A DNA stretch of 64,000 bases from Rhizobium mesoamericanum STM3625 (lineage in GTDB: Bacteria > Pseudomonadota > Alphaproteobacteria > Rhizobiales > Rhizobiaceae). Numbering within the stretch: the stretch's first letter is position 1; each line of letters begins with the position of its first letter. Shown here piece by piece: positions 1 through 9,054 of this stretch. The notes beneath the pieces are model-generated. The model made no database searches and was not told the origin of the DNA. It saw only the letters and a list, made by a program, of their open reading frames with translations. The stretch lies in assembly GCF_000312665.1 (NCBI RefSeq), contig NZ_HF536772.1:4014886-4078885 (forward strand). The letters run 5' to 3'. The translations under genes were made by a program, and so were the position numbers.

Positions 1-924
1 GGCCGCGTCACAAGTCTTGTGCATGGACTCTTCGGCGCCGCCGACCATGCGGTTGTGATTAGGATCGCGGTAGCCCGAGGTGACAATCACCGGCTTGCCG
101 AAATGCGTTTCGACCGCCTTGATCACGTTCAGCAGGTTCGGCTTGAAGCAGCTGACTTCGACCTTGTCGTTTTGGAGATGCAGCCCATTGGGTGCAATCC
201 GCGTCATACCGGGCAGGGAGGCTTTTTGCAGCAGCCCGGAAAGACTGCCGAGCAGGTTTTGCCTCGGCGCGCTATAGAGCGCATTCATCGTTTGCCCTGC
301 CAGGGCTCCCGACGAAAGTGACGCGCTCTGCACCGGCGCGCTCTGTGTGCCAGTGTTCTGTGAGGACTGCTGTGGCAACAGGGGGGGACCCGGCTGCGGC
401 TGTCGGGACTGATCTACCGGCACCTGGCCACTGTAAACGCTCGAGCGTACCGGGCTGACACCAACCGGGGCGTAGGCGTTGCCGCCGGCAGGCTGCAATT
501 GGGTCGAGGTCGGATTGTTCTGCGACACTGTCCGCGCCGAGAAGATGCTCATCGCCTGCGCGTTGATACCTGTTGATTGCATTGCCAGGCCGCCGATGTT
601 TGCGGGAGCCGAAGCGGCTGATCCTGCTGACATCGGCTGTGCGTTCGGATCCTGCGCCGGCTGAGCGCGCGATACGTTGGCGACCATTGGATCGCGATAG
701 CCGGGTTGGACCGGTGTGGTTGCCGCAGCCTGCTGTGCAACTGCTGCCGGCACGACGGGGGCAACGACGGACGCGGTATCGGCGGCCTTTTTGTCCGACA
801 CGCAGCCGCTGAGCACCAGCGCCGATGTGGCGATCAGAACGGCGGGTCCTAAAGCTATCCGCTTTTCAACAGCGAGCACGCGAGCATTCTCCAGGGGACG
901 GCGAAAGCTGCGCAAAGAACGCAT
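1..924 (-). CDS. Peptidase M15-type (YcbK/DUF882-like) lipoprotein, partial
   Basis: An open frame runs from an ATG at 924, with GAGG six bases upstream, to the window edge, giving 308 residues without a stop. The N-terminus has a basic stretch, a hydrophobic segment and a lipobox ending LSGC (Cys41), so the product is probably a lipoprotein. A long Ala/Gln/Pro/Ser-rich low-complexity linker follows. The last visible residues carry the zinc-peptidase signature SGYRDPNHNR...VGG...SMHKTCDAA, whose His and Asp are typical metal ligands of the peptidase M15 superfamily. The family cleaves or remodels peptidoglycan peptides in the periplasm. The C-terminus lies outside the window. A GTG at 879 is an alternative start that would shorten the leader. 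Confidence 0.8.
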   Translation of the reverse strand, partial: MRSLRSFRRPLENARVLAVEKRIALGPAVLIATSALVLSGCVSDKKAADTASVVAPVVPAAVAQQAAATTPVQPGYRDPMVANVSRAQPAQDPNAQPMSAGSAASAPANIGGLAMQSTGINAQAMSIFSARTVSQNNPTSTQLQPAGGNAYAPVGVSPVRSSVYSGQVPVDQSRQPQPGPPLLPQQSSQNTGTQSAPVQSASLSSGALAGQTMNALYSAPRQNLLGSLSGLLQKASLPGMTRIAPNGLHLQNDKVEVSCFKPNLLNVIKAVETHFGKPVIVTSGYRDPNHNRMVGGAEESMHKTCDAA

Positions 925-1035
925 CGTTCGCCTCGAGTCGCCTGGAGAGTGCCTGTACCACCCGGCGGCGGCAAGCGCGACGCGGACACGCGAGTCCGAA
1001 ATCGCAAAAGCCGCAAGCCTCGCAAAAGCCTCGGC

Positions 1036-1476
1036 CTACCAGGCGCCGGTATTGCCCATCGAAGCCCAGGGTTCGGCGGTCGGAAGGCTGCTGCCCTTCT
1101 GCAGAATCTCGATCGAGATACCATCCGGCGAACGCACGAAGGCCATGTGGCCGTCGCGCGGCGGACGGTTGATCGTGATGCCGTTGTCCATCAGCCTCTG
1201 GCATGTGGCATAGATGTCGTCGACCTCATAGGCGAGGTGCCCGAAGTTGCGCCCGCCGGTATAATCCTCGGTGTCCCAATTATAGGTCAGTTCCAGGCAC
1301 GGTGCCCCCTTAGCGGTCGCGTCAGCCTTATCGCCAGGAGCCGCAAGAAAAACGAGCGTGTAGCGGCCCTTCTCGTTCTGCGTGCGCCTCACCTCCTCGA
1401 GGCCAAAGAGCGTGGTGTAAAAATGTAAGGAAGCGTCCAGATCTTTGACGCGGACCATGGTGTGGAGATAACGCAT
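1036..1476 (-). CDS. gloA: Lactoylglutathione lyase (glyoxalase I)
   Basis: This 146-residue single-domain glyoxalase I isomerises the hemithioacetal of methylglyoxal and glutathione to S-lactoylglutathione in the cytoplasm. The four metal ligands of the bacterial nickel-type enzyme are recognisable: His5 in RYLHTMVRV, Glu62 in LELTYNW, His80 in FGHLAYEV and Glu123 in SIEILQKG. The length is slightly above the usual 130-140 because of a short C-terminal tail. The start is preceded by GAGAGGAAATAG. It is transcribed away from the cold-shock gene and shares no obvious operon. Confidence 0.93.
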   Translation of the reverse strand: MRYLHTMVRVKDLDASLHFYTTLFGLEEVRRTQNEKGRYTLVFLAAPGDKADATAKGAPCLELTYNWDTEDYTGGRNFGHLAYEVDDIYATCQRLMDNGITINRPPRDGHMAFVRSPDGISIEILQKGSSLPTAEPWASMGNTGAW

Positions 1477-1671
1477 TCTATTTCCTCTCTAATGCGGCTC
1501 GGTGGCTTCTTATGTGGCGGAACACCAGTTTCGGGCAAGACAGCGGAGTATGATTGGCAACTGGGAATAATCGAAAAGTAGGACTTGCGCTAATCCGTTA
1601 CCAACATGTTAATCTTGATCTCAAGAATCAGTTAACCGTAACAGTGTGACGCGTATTGAGGGGCTGGCGAC

Positions 1672-2250
1672 ATGGCTGACAGGATTTCATCGAAGGAATT
1701 CACCGACCTCGATCAACTCGCGGGAGAAGCGGTCGACCTCATTGAAATCACTGGTGTCGTCAAGTGGTTCGACGTGGCCAAGGGCTTCGGTTTCATCGTT
1801 CCCGATAACGGCATGCAGGATGTCCTTCTTCATGTGACCTGCCTGCGTCGAGACGGTTACCAGACAATTCTCGAAGGTACGCGGATCGTTGCGCTGATCC
1901 AGCGGCGCGAACGCGGCTATCAGGCGTTCAAGATTCTGTCCATGGACCAGTCCACCGCCGTACACCCCTCGATGCTGCCGCCGGTTCGCACCCATGTGCA
2001 GGTGACAGCGACGAGCGGCTTGGAGCGCGCACTGGTCAAGTGGTTCAACCGCACCAAGGGCTTCGGCTTCCTAACGCGCGGCGAGGGCACGGAGGATATC
2101 TTCGTCCACATGGAAACATTGCGCCGGTTCGGTCTCACGGAGCTGCGTCCGGGTCAGGTTGTGCTCGTGCGCTACGGCGATGGCGATAAGGGGCTGATGG
2201 CCGCCGAGATCCATCCGGACGTGCCGAGCCCAGTGAGCCGCGCGCACTGA
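1672..2250 (+). CDS. Double cold-shock-domain protein (CspA family)
   Basis: The 192-residue protein carries two cold-shock domains in tandem. The first, around residues 27-90, has VKWFDVAKGFGFI (RNP1) and DVLLHV (RNP2). The second, around residues 118-185, has VKWFNRTKGFGFL and DIFVHM. Both RNP motifs are intact, so it should bind single-stranded nucleic acid, probably as an RNA chaperone. Two-domain Csp proteins of this size are common in Rhizobiales, whereas enteric CspA is about 70 residues. Its stop overlaps the start of the next gene (TGATG), so the two are probably translationally coupled. Confidence 0.93.
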   Translation: MADRISSKEFTDLDQLAGEAVDLIEITGVVKWFDVAKGFGFIVPDNGMQDVLLHVTCLRRDGYQTILEGTRIVALIQRRERGYQAFKILSMDQSTAVHPSMLPPVRTHVQVTATSGLERALVKWFNRTKGFGFLTRGEGTEDIFVHMETLRRFGLTELRPGQVVLVRYGDGDKGLMAAEIHPDVPSPVSRAH

Positions 2251-2732
2251 TGCGTATATCGGTTGCCCATTGGATCAGAAGCGCCCTTGCGGCGCTTTTT
2301 TTCATCATTGCCTTTCCCGCCCTTTCGCAACAGCCGATGACATTCGACAAGGAGCCGCTGATCATCCAGACGGCGTCCGGTAAGCGACTGAATTTCACCG
2401 TCGAGATCGCCGACACCAATGAGCAGCGCCAGCGCGGGCTCATGTATCGCAAGGAGATGGCGGAAGATGCCGGAATGATCTTCGACTTCGGCGTTTCCCG
2501 GCGGGTGCAGATGTGGATGGAAAATACGATCCTGCCGCTCGATATGCTGTTCGTCGATTCGACCGGGACGATTCGCAGCATCAAGCAAAACGCGGTGCCG
2601 TACTCGCAGGACATTATCGATTCGCTCACGGAGGTGAAGTACGTGATCGAACTCAATGCTGGAATCACCGCCAAACTCGGCATCAGGCCAGGCGACAAGG
2701 TGATGAGCGCGACGACCACAAAGAAGAAGTAG
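2250..2732 (+). CDS. DUF192 family exported protein
   Basis: The 160-residue product starts with a clear signal peptide (MRISVAHWIRSALAALFFII, cleavage near ALSQQ) and continues as a DUF192 domain. Recognisable family pieces are RGLMYRKEM, a GMIFDF segment, MWMENTILPLDMLFV and the tail VIELNAGITAKLGIRPGD. No enzymatic activity is established for the family; it is thought to be a periplasmic or secreted small beta-rich domain. The ATG overlaps the stop of the cold-shock gene by one base, an arrangement that I infer is co-transcribed. Confidence 0.88.
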   Translation: MRISVAHWIRSALAALFFIIAFPALSQQPMTFDKEPLIIQTASGKRLNFTVEIADTNEQRQRGLMYRKEMAEDAGMIFDFGVSRRVQMWMENTILPLDMLFVDSTGTIRSIKQNAVPYSQDIIDSLTEVKYVIELNAGITAKLGIRPGDKVMSATTTKKK

Positions 2733-2788
2733 GAGGCGTCCATCGGGGCGCCTGTTCTCCGCCATGAGCTCTTGTCAGCGCAGGCGGG

Positions 2789-3427
2789 CTAGAACTTGAC
2801 GCCGATCCCCGCGGAGACGACTTGCTCATCAAGGTCGACTTTTGCTCCCTCGATATCTTCGTCGCCGTAGTCGTTGTAGCGATATTCCGCCCGACCAAAG
2901 AGATTGTCGGTAAATGCATAGTCGAGGCCCCCGCCAACCGTCCAGCCGTTGAAGGTCTTGTCTTCGTCGCCAGCCGGCGTATCGACCGTGGCACGTGTTG
3001 CAGCCCATCCCGCTGTCGCGAAGATCAGGGCACGGTCGACGGCGTAGCCGATGCGACCGACGACAGAGCCGGATACGTCGGTCCCAACTTCTGTGGGTGT
3101 GCCGAGGACGGTCAGATCCTTCTTGTTCCAGCTGTAGGAAAGGTCGCCCTCGATACCAACGACGATGCTATCCATCTGATAGTTCGCACCGACGAAGCCG
3201 CCGACGAGGCCGCCGTTAAAGTCGTCGGACGAACTCACGCCAGGTATGCTGAAATCGCTATTCAGGAAACCTATGCCGCCGCGCAGACCAGCATAGGGCC
3301 CGGTCCAGCTGAAAACTGGGGCAGGCGCGACGGGCATCTCTGGAATAGGGGGTGCAAGGTCAGCGGCGCAGACCGGCAGAGCAAGTGCGGTCATGGCAAA
3401 AACGAGCGAAACCCGCAAAGTCGACAT
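2789..3427 (-). CDS. Outer-membrane beta-barrel protein (Omp25/RopB-like porin family)
   Basis: The 212-residue protein has a 21-residue signal peptide ending PVCA, a Pro-rich N-terminal stretch, then SWTGPYAGLRGGIGF, characteristic of the Omp25/Omp31/RopB group of small eight-stranded barrels in Rhizobiales. Alternating amphipathic strands with aromatic girdles continue to the C-terminal GIGVKF, whose terminal Phe is the usual signal for outer-membrane assembly. The role is probably structural. The upstream region (3428-3642) carries its promoter, but I could not delimit it confidently. Confidence 0.88.
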   Translation of the reverse strand: MSTLRVSLVFAMTALALPVCAADLAPPIPEMPVAPAPVFSWTGPYAGLRGGIGFLNSDFSIPGVSSSDDFNGGLVGGFVGANYQMDSIVVGIEGDLSYSWNKKDLTVLGTPTEVGTDVSGSVVGRIGYAVDRALIFATAGWAATRATVDTPAGDEDKTFNGWTVGGGLDYAFTDNLFGRAEYRYNDYGDEDIEGAKVDLDEQVVSAGIGVKF

Positions 3428-3642
3428 TATGAGATCCCCGTAGAGTTAACGAAGTGCATCCGAATATGGTGAACGATACCTTATGCGGCCTTAACAATGG
3501 GTTTCTCTGCAAATTTTGCGCGTTATTGCATTGCTGTTCCCTGGCGAACCAAGAACATGGGCTGTCGTGGAGCGCGAAGGCGCAGCAACTCTCGCTCGGC
3601 GCCAGGCGGCGAGCGTAGTCATTTCGTAAATTGAGGGAAAAG

Positions 3643-3719
<77 letters not shown>

Positions 3720-3814
3720 TGCCGACGAGGGAGGGCAATACACGGTTCCCCTCGCGCCCGCAATATCTAAATCACGTATCCCCAAGCTTGGCGTAAATAC
3801 CATCGCCATTCAGG

Positions 3815-5545
3815 TTGGTGTCAGGAAAGATTGACATCAGCGCGATTGGTCGAGCGGTCAGCGTCGCGCCCGCTCCCACTCAGGTCGCGGAGAGCGGATT
3901 GGACGATTTCGATGAGACGGCTCAGGATCCGAGCCGGAGGCCGCGCCTCGGCAGCGTTACGCTGTCGATCCTCATCGCCGTCTATATTCTCGCCGTCGGT
4001 AACGAGACTTTCTGGAGTCGGGCCTACACGCATCTCGCCGCCTATCCGCTTGCTTTGATCGCCTTCGTCATCGGCATCACTGCGATTACGATCGCCGCGA
4101 TGACGGCCTTCTCGGTGAAATATTTGATCAAGCCGGCCTTGATCTTCTTCATACTTGTCTCAGTCACCGCGGCTTGGTTTACTGATCAATACGGCATCGT
4201 CATCGACAAGGAGATGATCCGGAGTGCTGCGGCTGCAACGTCGGATGCGGCAGCGCATCTTATCACGCCCGCCTTTCTCCTGCATTTGATCTTGGCTGGA
4301 GTACTGCCATCGCTGTTCATCCTGTGGGTTCGGGTCGTGCATCGACCATTTCCCCAAAAATTTGCTTGGAACATGGCTGTCATTTTGCCTTGCCTGGCAG
4401 TGTTTGCGGCCGCAGGGCTCAGCTTTTCACAGATCTATGCGGCGGTCGGACGCCTGCACCGCGATATCATGCTGACTTTCAACCCCTTCATCCCGATCGG
4501 CAGCGCCGCGCTCTACATGTTCCCTTCAGAGGACGACCGCAAAATCGAGCGTCACCTGCTCGGCTTGGATGCCCGCCAGCGTTCGCCGAGTGCAAATGGC
4601 AAGCCGAGGGTTGTCGTCCTTGTCGTCGGAGAGAGCGCGCGCGCGCAGAGTTTCTCGCTTGGCGGCTATGTCCGCGAGACAAATCCTGAGCTGAAGGCGA
4701 GGGGGGTCGTCTATTATGCCAACGCAACAAGTTGCGGAACGACTACCGGGGTGGCCCTCCCTTGTATGTTCTCTGCCTACTCAAGGCCGCAATATACGCA
4801 GCGCAAGGGACTAGAGACCGACAATCTGATAGACATTCTGGGCCATGCGAAAGTGAAGGTGGAGTGGTGGGACAACAATACCGGCAGCTACAATGTCGCC
4901 AACCGCATCTCCTATCGTTTCCTGCCTGATGCCGCCGATCCGCGTTTCTGTCGCGATGGTGAATGCCTGGACACGGCGCTGCTCGACAAACTGGGCGAAT
5001 GGCTCTCCCGTGTGAAAGACGACAGCATCCTCATCCTCCATCAGAACGGTAGTCACGGGCCCGGCTATTATCAGCGTTACCCGGACGATTTCCGTCGATT
5101 TACCCCCGATTGCCGGACGGCCGAATTCGGCTCCTGCACGCAGCAGGAAATCGTGAACGCTTACGATAACACGATTTTGTTCACAGACCATGTCGTGGCT
5201 AAGGTGATCGATACCCTGAGGCAATATGGCAATTCCATATCGACCGCCATGCTCTACGTATCAGACCACGGCGAATCACTTGGCGAGAACGGCCTCTATC
5301 TGCACGGTGCACCCTACCTCTTCGCACCGCCGCAGCAAACGCATGTGCCGATCATCGCCTGGCTTGCACCAGACTTCAGTGCGGCCTCGAAGATCGATAT
5401 GGCCTGCTTGGCGCAGAAGGCGTCTGAGCCTGCATCCCACGACAATTTTTTCCACAGCGTCCTCGGTCTGATGGATGTGGCCACTGACCGTTACGATGCC
5501 AAGCTCGACCTTTTCGCAGCATGCCGCCATACGTCGGTCGAATAG
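3815..5545 (+). CDS. eptA: Lipid A phosphoethanolamine transferase, EptA/sulfatase family (copy 1)
   Basis: About 576 residues: an N-terminal block of five hydrophobic segments, a linker, and a periplasmic alkaline-phosphatase-like (sulfatase) domain. The domain shows LVVGESAR (metal-binding Glu), SCGTTTGVALPCMFS with the nucleophilic Thr, and VSDHGESLG with metal-binding Asp-His. The family transfers phosphoethanolamine from phosphatidylethanolamine to lipid A or glycans and often lowers polymyxin sensitivity. The start is uncertain: the best-placed codon is TTG at 3815, with no ATG near. A paralogue lies at 46607-48268 with long near-identical blocks. The gene follows tRNA-Pro on the opposite strand. 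The acceptor substrate here is inferred. Confidence 0.88.
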   Translation: MVSGKIDISAIGRAVSVAPAPTQVAESGLDDFDETAQDPSRRPRLGSVTLSILIAVYILAVGNETFWSRAYTHLAAYPLALIAFVIGITAITIAAMTAFSVKYLIKPALIFFILVSVTAAWFTDQYGIVIDKEMIRSAAAATSDAAAHLITPAFLLHLILAGVLPSLFILWVRVVHRPFPQKFAWNMAVILPCLAVFAAAGLSFSQIYAAVGRLHRDIMLTFNPFIPIGSAALYMFPSEDDRKIERHLLGLDARQRSPSANGKPRVVVLVVGESARAQSFSLGGYVRETNPELKARGVVYYANATSCGTTTGVALPCMFSAYSRPQYTQRKGLETDNLIDILGHAKVKVEWWDNNTGSYNVANRISYRFLPDAADPRFCRDGECLDTALLDKLGEWLSRVKDDSILILHQNGSHGPGYYQRYPDDFRRFTPDCRTAEFGSCTQQEIVNAYDNTILFTDHVVAKVIDTLRQYGNSISTAMLYVSDHGESLGENGLYLHGAPYLFAPPQQTHVPIIAWLAPDFSAASKIDMACLAQKASEPASHDNFFHSVLGLMDVATDRYDAKLDLFAACRHTSVE

Positions 5546-5733
5546 GAGAAGGTCGCCTGAAACGATTAAAAATGCGGATTCCGCCGCCGCGGCTTTTTGC
5601 TTGAAAATATAGGGATTCGCCGGTAAGCAAAATTCATCTCTTCGTGCGATGGTTTCGATGAAGGGGGTCCCGGACGTGGGGCCGAATCAAGTTTCGAGTG
5701 CGAAAGCCCGCAAATTTCGGAGGCGTTGCAGCA

Positions 5734-6039
5734 ATGTCTGCCAAGATCTATCGCCCAGCCAAGACCGCGATGCAGTCCGGCAAGGCAAAGACCAACATCT
5801 GGGTTCTTGAGTTTGATCAGGAGACCCCGCGCACCATCGATCCAATCATGGGCTACACGTCTTCCTCGGATATGCGCCAGCAGCTGAAGTTGACTTTCGA
5901 AACGCAGGAACTGGCCGAAGCTTACGCGAAGCGCAACGGCATCGAGTATCGCGTCGTAGCCCCGAAGGATCCGCAGCGCCAGACTGTGGCTTACCCTGAT
6001 AATTTCCGCTATACGCGGACTCAGCCTTGGACGCATTAA
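5734..6039 (+). CDS. Complex I accessory subunit, NDUFS4-like (ETC complex I subunit)
   Basis: The 101-residue protein matches the NDUFS4 (18 kDa, ETC complex I) family found as an accessory NADH:quinone oxidoreductase subunit in alphaproteobacteria. Typical features are AKIYRPAKTAMQSGKAKT, WVLEFD, the central GYTSSSDMRQQLKL stretch, AEAYAKRNGIEYRV and the closing YPDNFRYTRTQPWTH. I chose the ATG at 5734 because CGGAGG lies about ten bases upstream; the frame is open back to a GTG at 5698. It stands alone, apart from any nuo operon. It ends about 50 bases before tRNA-Arg. Confidence 0.93.
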   Translation: MSAKIYRPAKTAMQSGKAKTNIWVLEFDQETPRTIDPIMGYTSSSDMRQQLKLTFETQELAEAYAKRNGIEYRVVAPKDPQRQTVAYPDNFRYTRTQPWTH

Positions 6040-6092
6040 GCCGCGTTCAGCCGTAGCAATTTGACCGGGCGCACAATTCCCGGTCGCCGCGC

Positions 6093-6169
<77 letters not shown>

Positions 6170-6179
6170 GCTTTTTCAG

Positions 6180-6505
6180 TGTCCGACCCGGAGACATAGG
6201 TAACAGATCGTCCCTAAGACATGGGTGACAACCTCGTGCCAAACGGGTTGTCGATGGTTTGCAAAGTCCTCTGCTCCAGATCGATATATCCGAGATCATA
6301 GTGCATGAAGCTGACGAGCCAAAAACCGTCGTCGACCTGCTTGAGGCCGAGCCTCTGACCGGCCATGACCGTTGAGATGTTGATCTTCTTGCGATGGATG
6401 CATAGACGGCCGCAGTTGGTGACGATGGCATCGCGGTCGTGGAGGGATAGCTGATCTCGGGCAGCCCCTCATAGGGTCGCGGCGCTGCGTCCGCGGTGGG
6501 GACGA
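6180..6505 (-). mobile_element. IS481-type transposase remnant (C-terminal end, frameshifted)
   Basis: Read on the minus strand, two frames together give the C-terminal part of an integrase-like transposase. PRPYEGLPEISYP is followed, after an apparent one-base loss near 6450, by DRDAIVTNCGRLCIHRKKIN, STVMAGQRLG, LKQVDDGFWLVSFMHYDLGY and IDLEQRTLQTIDNPFGTRLS before TAG at 6214. The pattern is typical of IS481-family transposases. The bases at 6180-6200, TGTCCGACCCGGAGACATAGG, look like the element's terminal inverted repeat. The catalytic DDE core and the other end are missing, so the copy is dead. It lies directly behind tRNA-Arg. Confidence 0.7.
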
Positions 6506-6631
6506 TTTTAGCCGAAGTTCAAAGAACTACCGCGTTGCTTTTTGTAATCGCCGCTGGTGCACCTCATGCGTCCACGCGCCTGGAAGTCCACACATTGAAG
6601 CGACAATCATAGCCCAATCCGACGTTGCCGC

Positions 6632-7975
6632 TCACTCTGTCGCCTCGAGATCATGCTCTCTGGAGCGAAGGAGGGTGGCGAGCGTGCGAAGCCCCGCCTC
6701 GAGTTGATCCATTGCGGGAGCCGCAAGGGCAAGCCTGACAGCGTTCGGCGCATAGCCGGCAGTGACCGCGAAGGTTGTCGATGGGGTGAGTGCAATGTCG
6801 CGACGGGCCGCCGCGGCGACGAAGCTTTGGGAGCGCCAGTGCTGCGGCAGTGTCAGCCACAGATGGTAGCAGTTTGGATTCGCCTGAATGTCGAAGCCGG
6901 ACAGACAATCCGCGGCAAGCGTCTGACGTGCTTGCGCGTCGCGACGCTTCAGGCGCGCGAGTTCGGCGGCAGTGCCGTCGGCCATCAGACGCTGCGCCGC
7001 AGCGAATGCGAAGCCTGAAGCGGTCCAACCGCCGGAACGCACCGCTGCCATCACGTTTTCACGCAGCGCGAGCGGCGGCACGATGAACCCCAGGGTAAGC
7101 CCCGGCGCGATTTTCTTCGAAAGGCTGTCGATCACGATGCAGCGATCCGGCGAGAGAGCGGCAAGTGGCGGTTCGTTATCGAGAAAGCTGTACACGTTGT
7201 CCTCGACGACCAAGAGATCAAGTTCCTCGACGGTGCGAACGAGATCGTGCCGCCGGGACGCCGGCATCGTTGTTCCCAGAGGGTTGTGCACTGCCGGTTG
7301 AACATAGATTGCCGAAAGATGGGCCTCCTCGTGCGCCTTCCGCAGCGCATCCGGACGCACGCCTGACGAATCCATCGCAAGCGGGACCAACGAGATCCCT
7401 AGTCGAACCGCGACGCCTTTTAGGAAGGGATACGTCAGGGATTCGACGCCGCATCGTCCGCCGTTCGGAACAATGGCCGCAAGCGCCGCCGCAATGCTCT
7501 GGCGGCCGTTGCCCGTGAATACGAGCTGTTCCGGGTTCGGAGACCAGCCAGTTCTCGAGAGATAGGCCGCCGCTGTCTCCCTTATTCCGCTGGTGCCGAT
7601 GCTCGTCGCCTGCCTCAAGGCGATATCCAGCACCACGGGCTTGTCCAGTCCCTCCAGGCTCCTTGATACCAGGGCGGTCTGATTGGGTAGAGTAGGATAG
7701 TTGAACTCAAGATCGATCCGGACGTCGCGCGGTTCGCCCGGCGCTGCCGCGCCTCGCCGCGCTTCGCCGGATATGAACGTACCTCGTCCGACCTCGCCAA
7801 CGACCAGTCCTCTGCGCAGAAGCTCCGCGTAAACCCGGCTTGCGGTGGAAACAGCGATATTACGCTCGTACGCGAAGGTTCGCTGCGGTGGCAAGCGATC
7901 GCCAGGCTTGAGAACCCCGGCGGTAATTTCAGCGGCGATTGTGTCGGCGAGCTTCAGGTATTCCGAATTAGCCAT
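6632..7975 (-). CDS. MocR/PdxR-family regulator (GntR helix-turn-helix + aminotransferase fold)
   Basis: The 447-residue protein has an N-terminal GntR winged helix (residues about 5-75: KLADTIAAEI, PGDRLPPQRTFA, STASRVYAEL, GRGTFISG). A fold-type I aminotransferase domain follows. The PLP-binding lysine is in IDSLSKKIAPG, and QPAVHNPLGTTMP and VEDNVYSFLD match the cofactor pocket. Such proteins sense PLP-linked amine or amino-acid ligands and control a neighbouring, usually divergent, gene. Here the divergent partner is a destroyed DUF1127 copy (8123-8164). A second, decayed copy of the N-terminal region and promoter lies at 10225-10510. The target is not evident. Confidence 0.9.
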   Translation of the reverse strand: MANSEYLKLADTIAAEITAGVLKPGDRLPPQRTFAYERNIAVSTASRVYAELLRRGLVVGEVGRGTFISGEARRGAAAPGEPRDVRIDLEFNYPTLPNQTALVSRSLEGLDKPVVLDIALRQATSIGTSGIRETAAAYLSRTGWSPNPEQLVFTGNGRQSIAAALAAIVPNGGRCGVESLTYPFLKGVAVRLGISLVPLAMDSSGVRPDALRKAHEEAHLSAIYVQPAVHNPLGTTMPASRRHDLVRTVEELDLLVVEDNVYSFLDNEPPLAALSPDRCIVIDSLSKKIAPGLTLGFIVPPLALRENVMAAVRSGGWTASGFAFAAAQRLMADGTAAELARLKRRDAQARQTLAADCLSGFDIQANPNCYHLWLTLPQHWRSQSFVAAAARRDIALTPSTTFAVTAGYAPNAVRLALAAPAMDQLEAGLRTLATLLRSREHDLEATE

Positions 7976-7978
7976 TAT

Positions 7979-8023
7979 TGCTCCGAGACAAATGTTTTAT
8001 TGTACCGAGACCGTATCGGAGCA
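7979..8023. promoter_or_regulatory. Probable MocR operator (copy 1), inverted TGCTCCGA/TCGGAGCA
   Basis: Immediately upstream of the mocR ATG lie TGCTCCGA (7979-7986) and its inverted copy TCGGAGCA (8016-8023), separated by 29 bases with a third related half-site TACCGAG between. The same elements in the same order and nearly the same spacing occur at 10465-10510 beside the decayed mocR copy, although surrounding DNA differs more. That conservation supports an operator. Binding by this MocR is inferred. Confidence 0.6.
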
Positions 8024-8122
8024 GAGTACATACGTCAACGGGTCGTATGGGGGATGGCCACACTTCGCCTCGACCAACGCTCCGGCGTTGCATGTCGCAC
8101 ATCAATCGATTGAGAAATGGAA

Positions 8123-8164
8123 ATGTCTGCTGTCAAACCCCTTACATACCGCGCGATGAGCTGA
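8123..8164 (+). pseudogene. Truncated DUF1127 gene start
   Basis: ATGTCTGCTGTC... opens with the same MSA start and upstream bases (GAGAAAYGGAWATG) as the intact DUF1127 gene at 10641. It runs into a TGA after 13 codons. The reading frame then continues without a start into a response-regulator relic, suggesting a deletion joined the two. Only the start region is preserved. Confidence 0.55.
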
Positions 8165-8545
8165 AGGGAGCAGCGTCGCCGGGTCCGCAAGCGCCATCGT
8201 TTTGTCGTCGATGACGATGTTTCGGTGCGCAAGGCGTTCGAGCTTCTCATCGATTCCGGCGGCTGGGTCGCGCAGACGTTTGCTTCAGCGGCCGACTTCC
8301 TTGCCGCAAGTCGGCCCGGCTGTCCGAAGTGCATGATTCTTGACGTATATCTCCCGGATCTGAACGGCCTGGATCTCCGGAGCCTCATCGCAGATGACCG
8401 TCGCGAGATGCCGATCATGTTCATGAGCGGACCGGGCGACATACCAATGTCAAGGCGATGAAAAGCCGGGCTGTCGAATTCCTGGCAAGCCCTTCGAGGA
8501 GAACGAACCGCTGAACGCGATCGAAGACGCGCTTCGCCGGAGGTA
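8165..8545 (+). pseudogene. FixJ/NarL-type response-regulator receiver remnant, frameshifted
   Basis: The frame gives RFVVDDDVSVRKAFELLID, then an FLAASRPGCPKCMILDVYLP stretch with the phosphoacceptor Asp in LDVYLPDLNG, and IMFMSGPGDIPMS. After this the frame breaks near 8452. The continuation in other frames (AVEFL, KPFEENE, AIEDALRR) is recognisable as the end of a receiver domain. There is no output domain and no convincing start, so this is a pseudogene. GDIPMS followed by AMKAG-like sequence resembles FixJ-type regulators. Confidence 0.7.
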
Positions 8546-8756
8546 TTACGGGGCGCGGCATGTCAGCCCGGGTAGGAGGGAATGGCAGGTGAACCAAAGT
8601 ATTGAATGACAGGTGATGGCGATACCAAAGTATCGTCGATACCATTGTCCTATGGCTTCGTAAGTATGGTCCGCGCATCCTTTTCCCGTCAACCGCACAG
8701 GTCCGATGCCATTCGCGAAGGTCCGTCCGGCGGTGCCCCAAATCGAGGATAGGACA

Positions 8757-8984
8757 ATGAACACAATCAGGAAGATCTACCCGCGCAAACGGCGATACCA
8801 TGGTTCTCTGTCGTTGAGTGGCCTTTATTTCTCTGCCGTTTCAATGCTCGGACAGTTGATTTGGGAGATGGAAAAGCGCCCTTCGCGCGTTGCATTGCTT
8901 GCGCTTACCGATGAGCAATTGAAGCACGTCGCCCTGTCGCGGGCGGATGCCTGTCGCGAGATGAAGCGTCGTTTTCGGGTTTGA
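8757..8984 (+). CDS. DUF1127 family small protein
   Basis: The 75-residue product ends with the DUF1127 pattern: a helix rich in Arg/Leu, then LLALTDEQLKHVALSRADACREMKRRF, equivalent to the family's LxxLDDRxLxDIGLxRxxI. DUF1127 proteins are short and positively charged; some alphaproteobacterial members bind RNA or affect phosphate or stress responses, but this copy's role is unknown. The ATG at 8757 follows GAGGATAGG; an upstream extension to 8706 is open but has no better ribosome site. Its sequence differs from the copies at 10641 and 63146. Confidence 0.78.
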   Translation: MNTIRKIYPRKRRYHGSLSLSGLYFSAVSMLGQLIWEMEKRPSRVALLALTDEQLKHVALSRADACREMKRRFRV

Positions 8985-9054
8985 CGCTGCTCGATCCGCT
9001 CGAAGCCCCTCTTTTACCCAACGCCCCGACACATTCACAATATGGAGATCCCAG

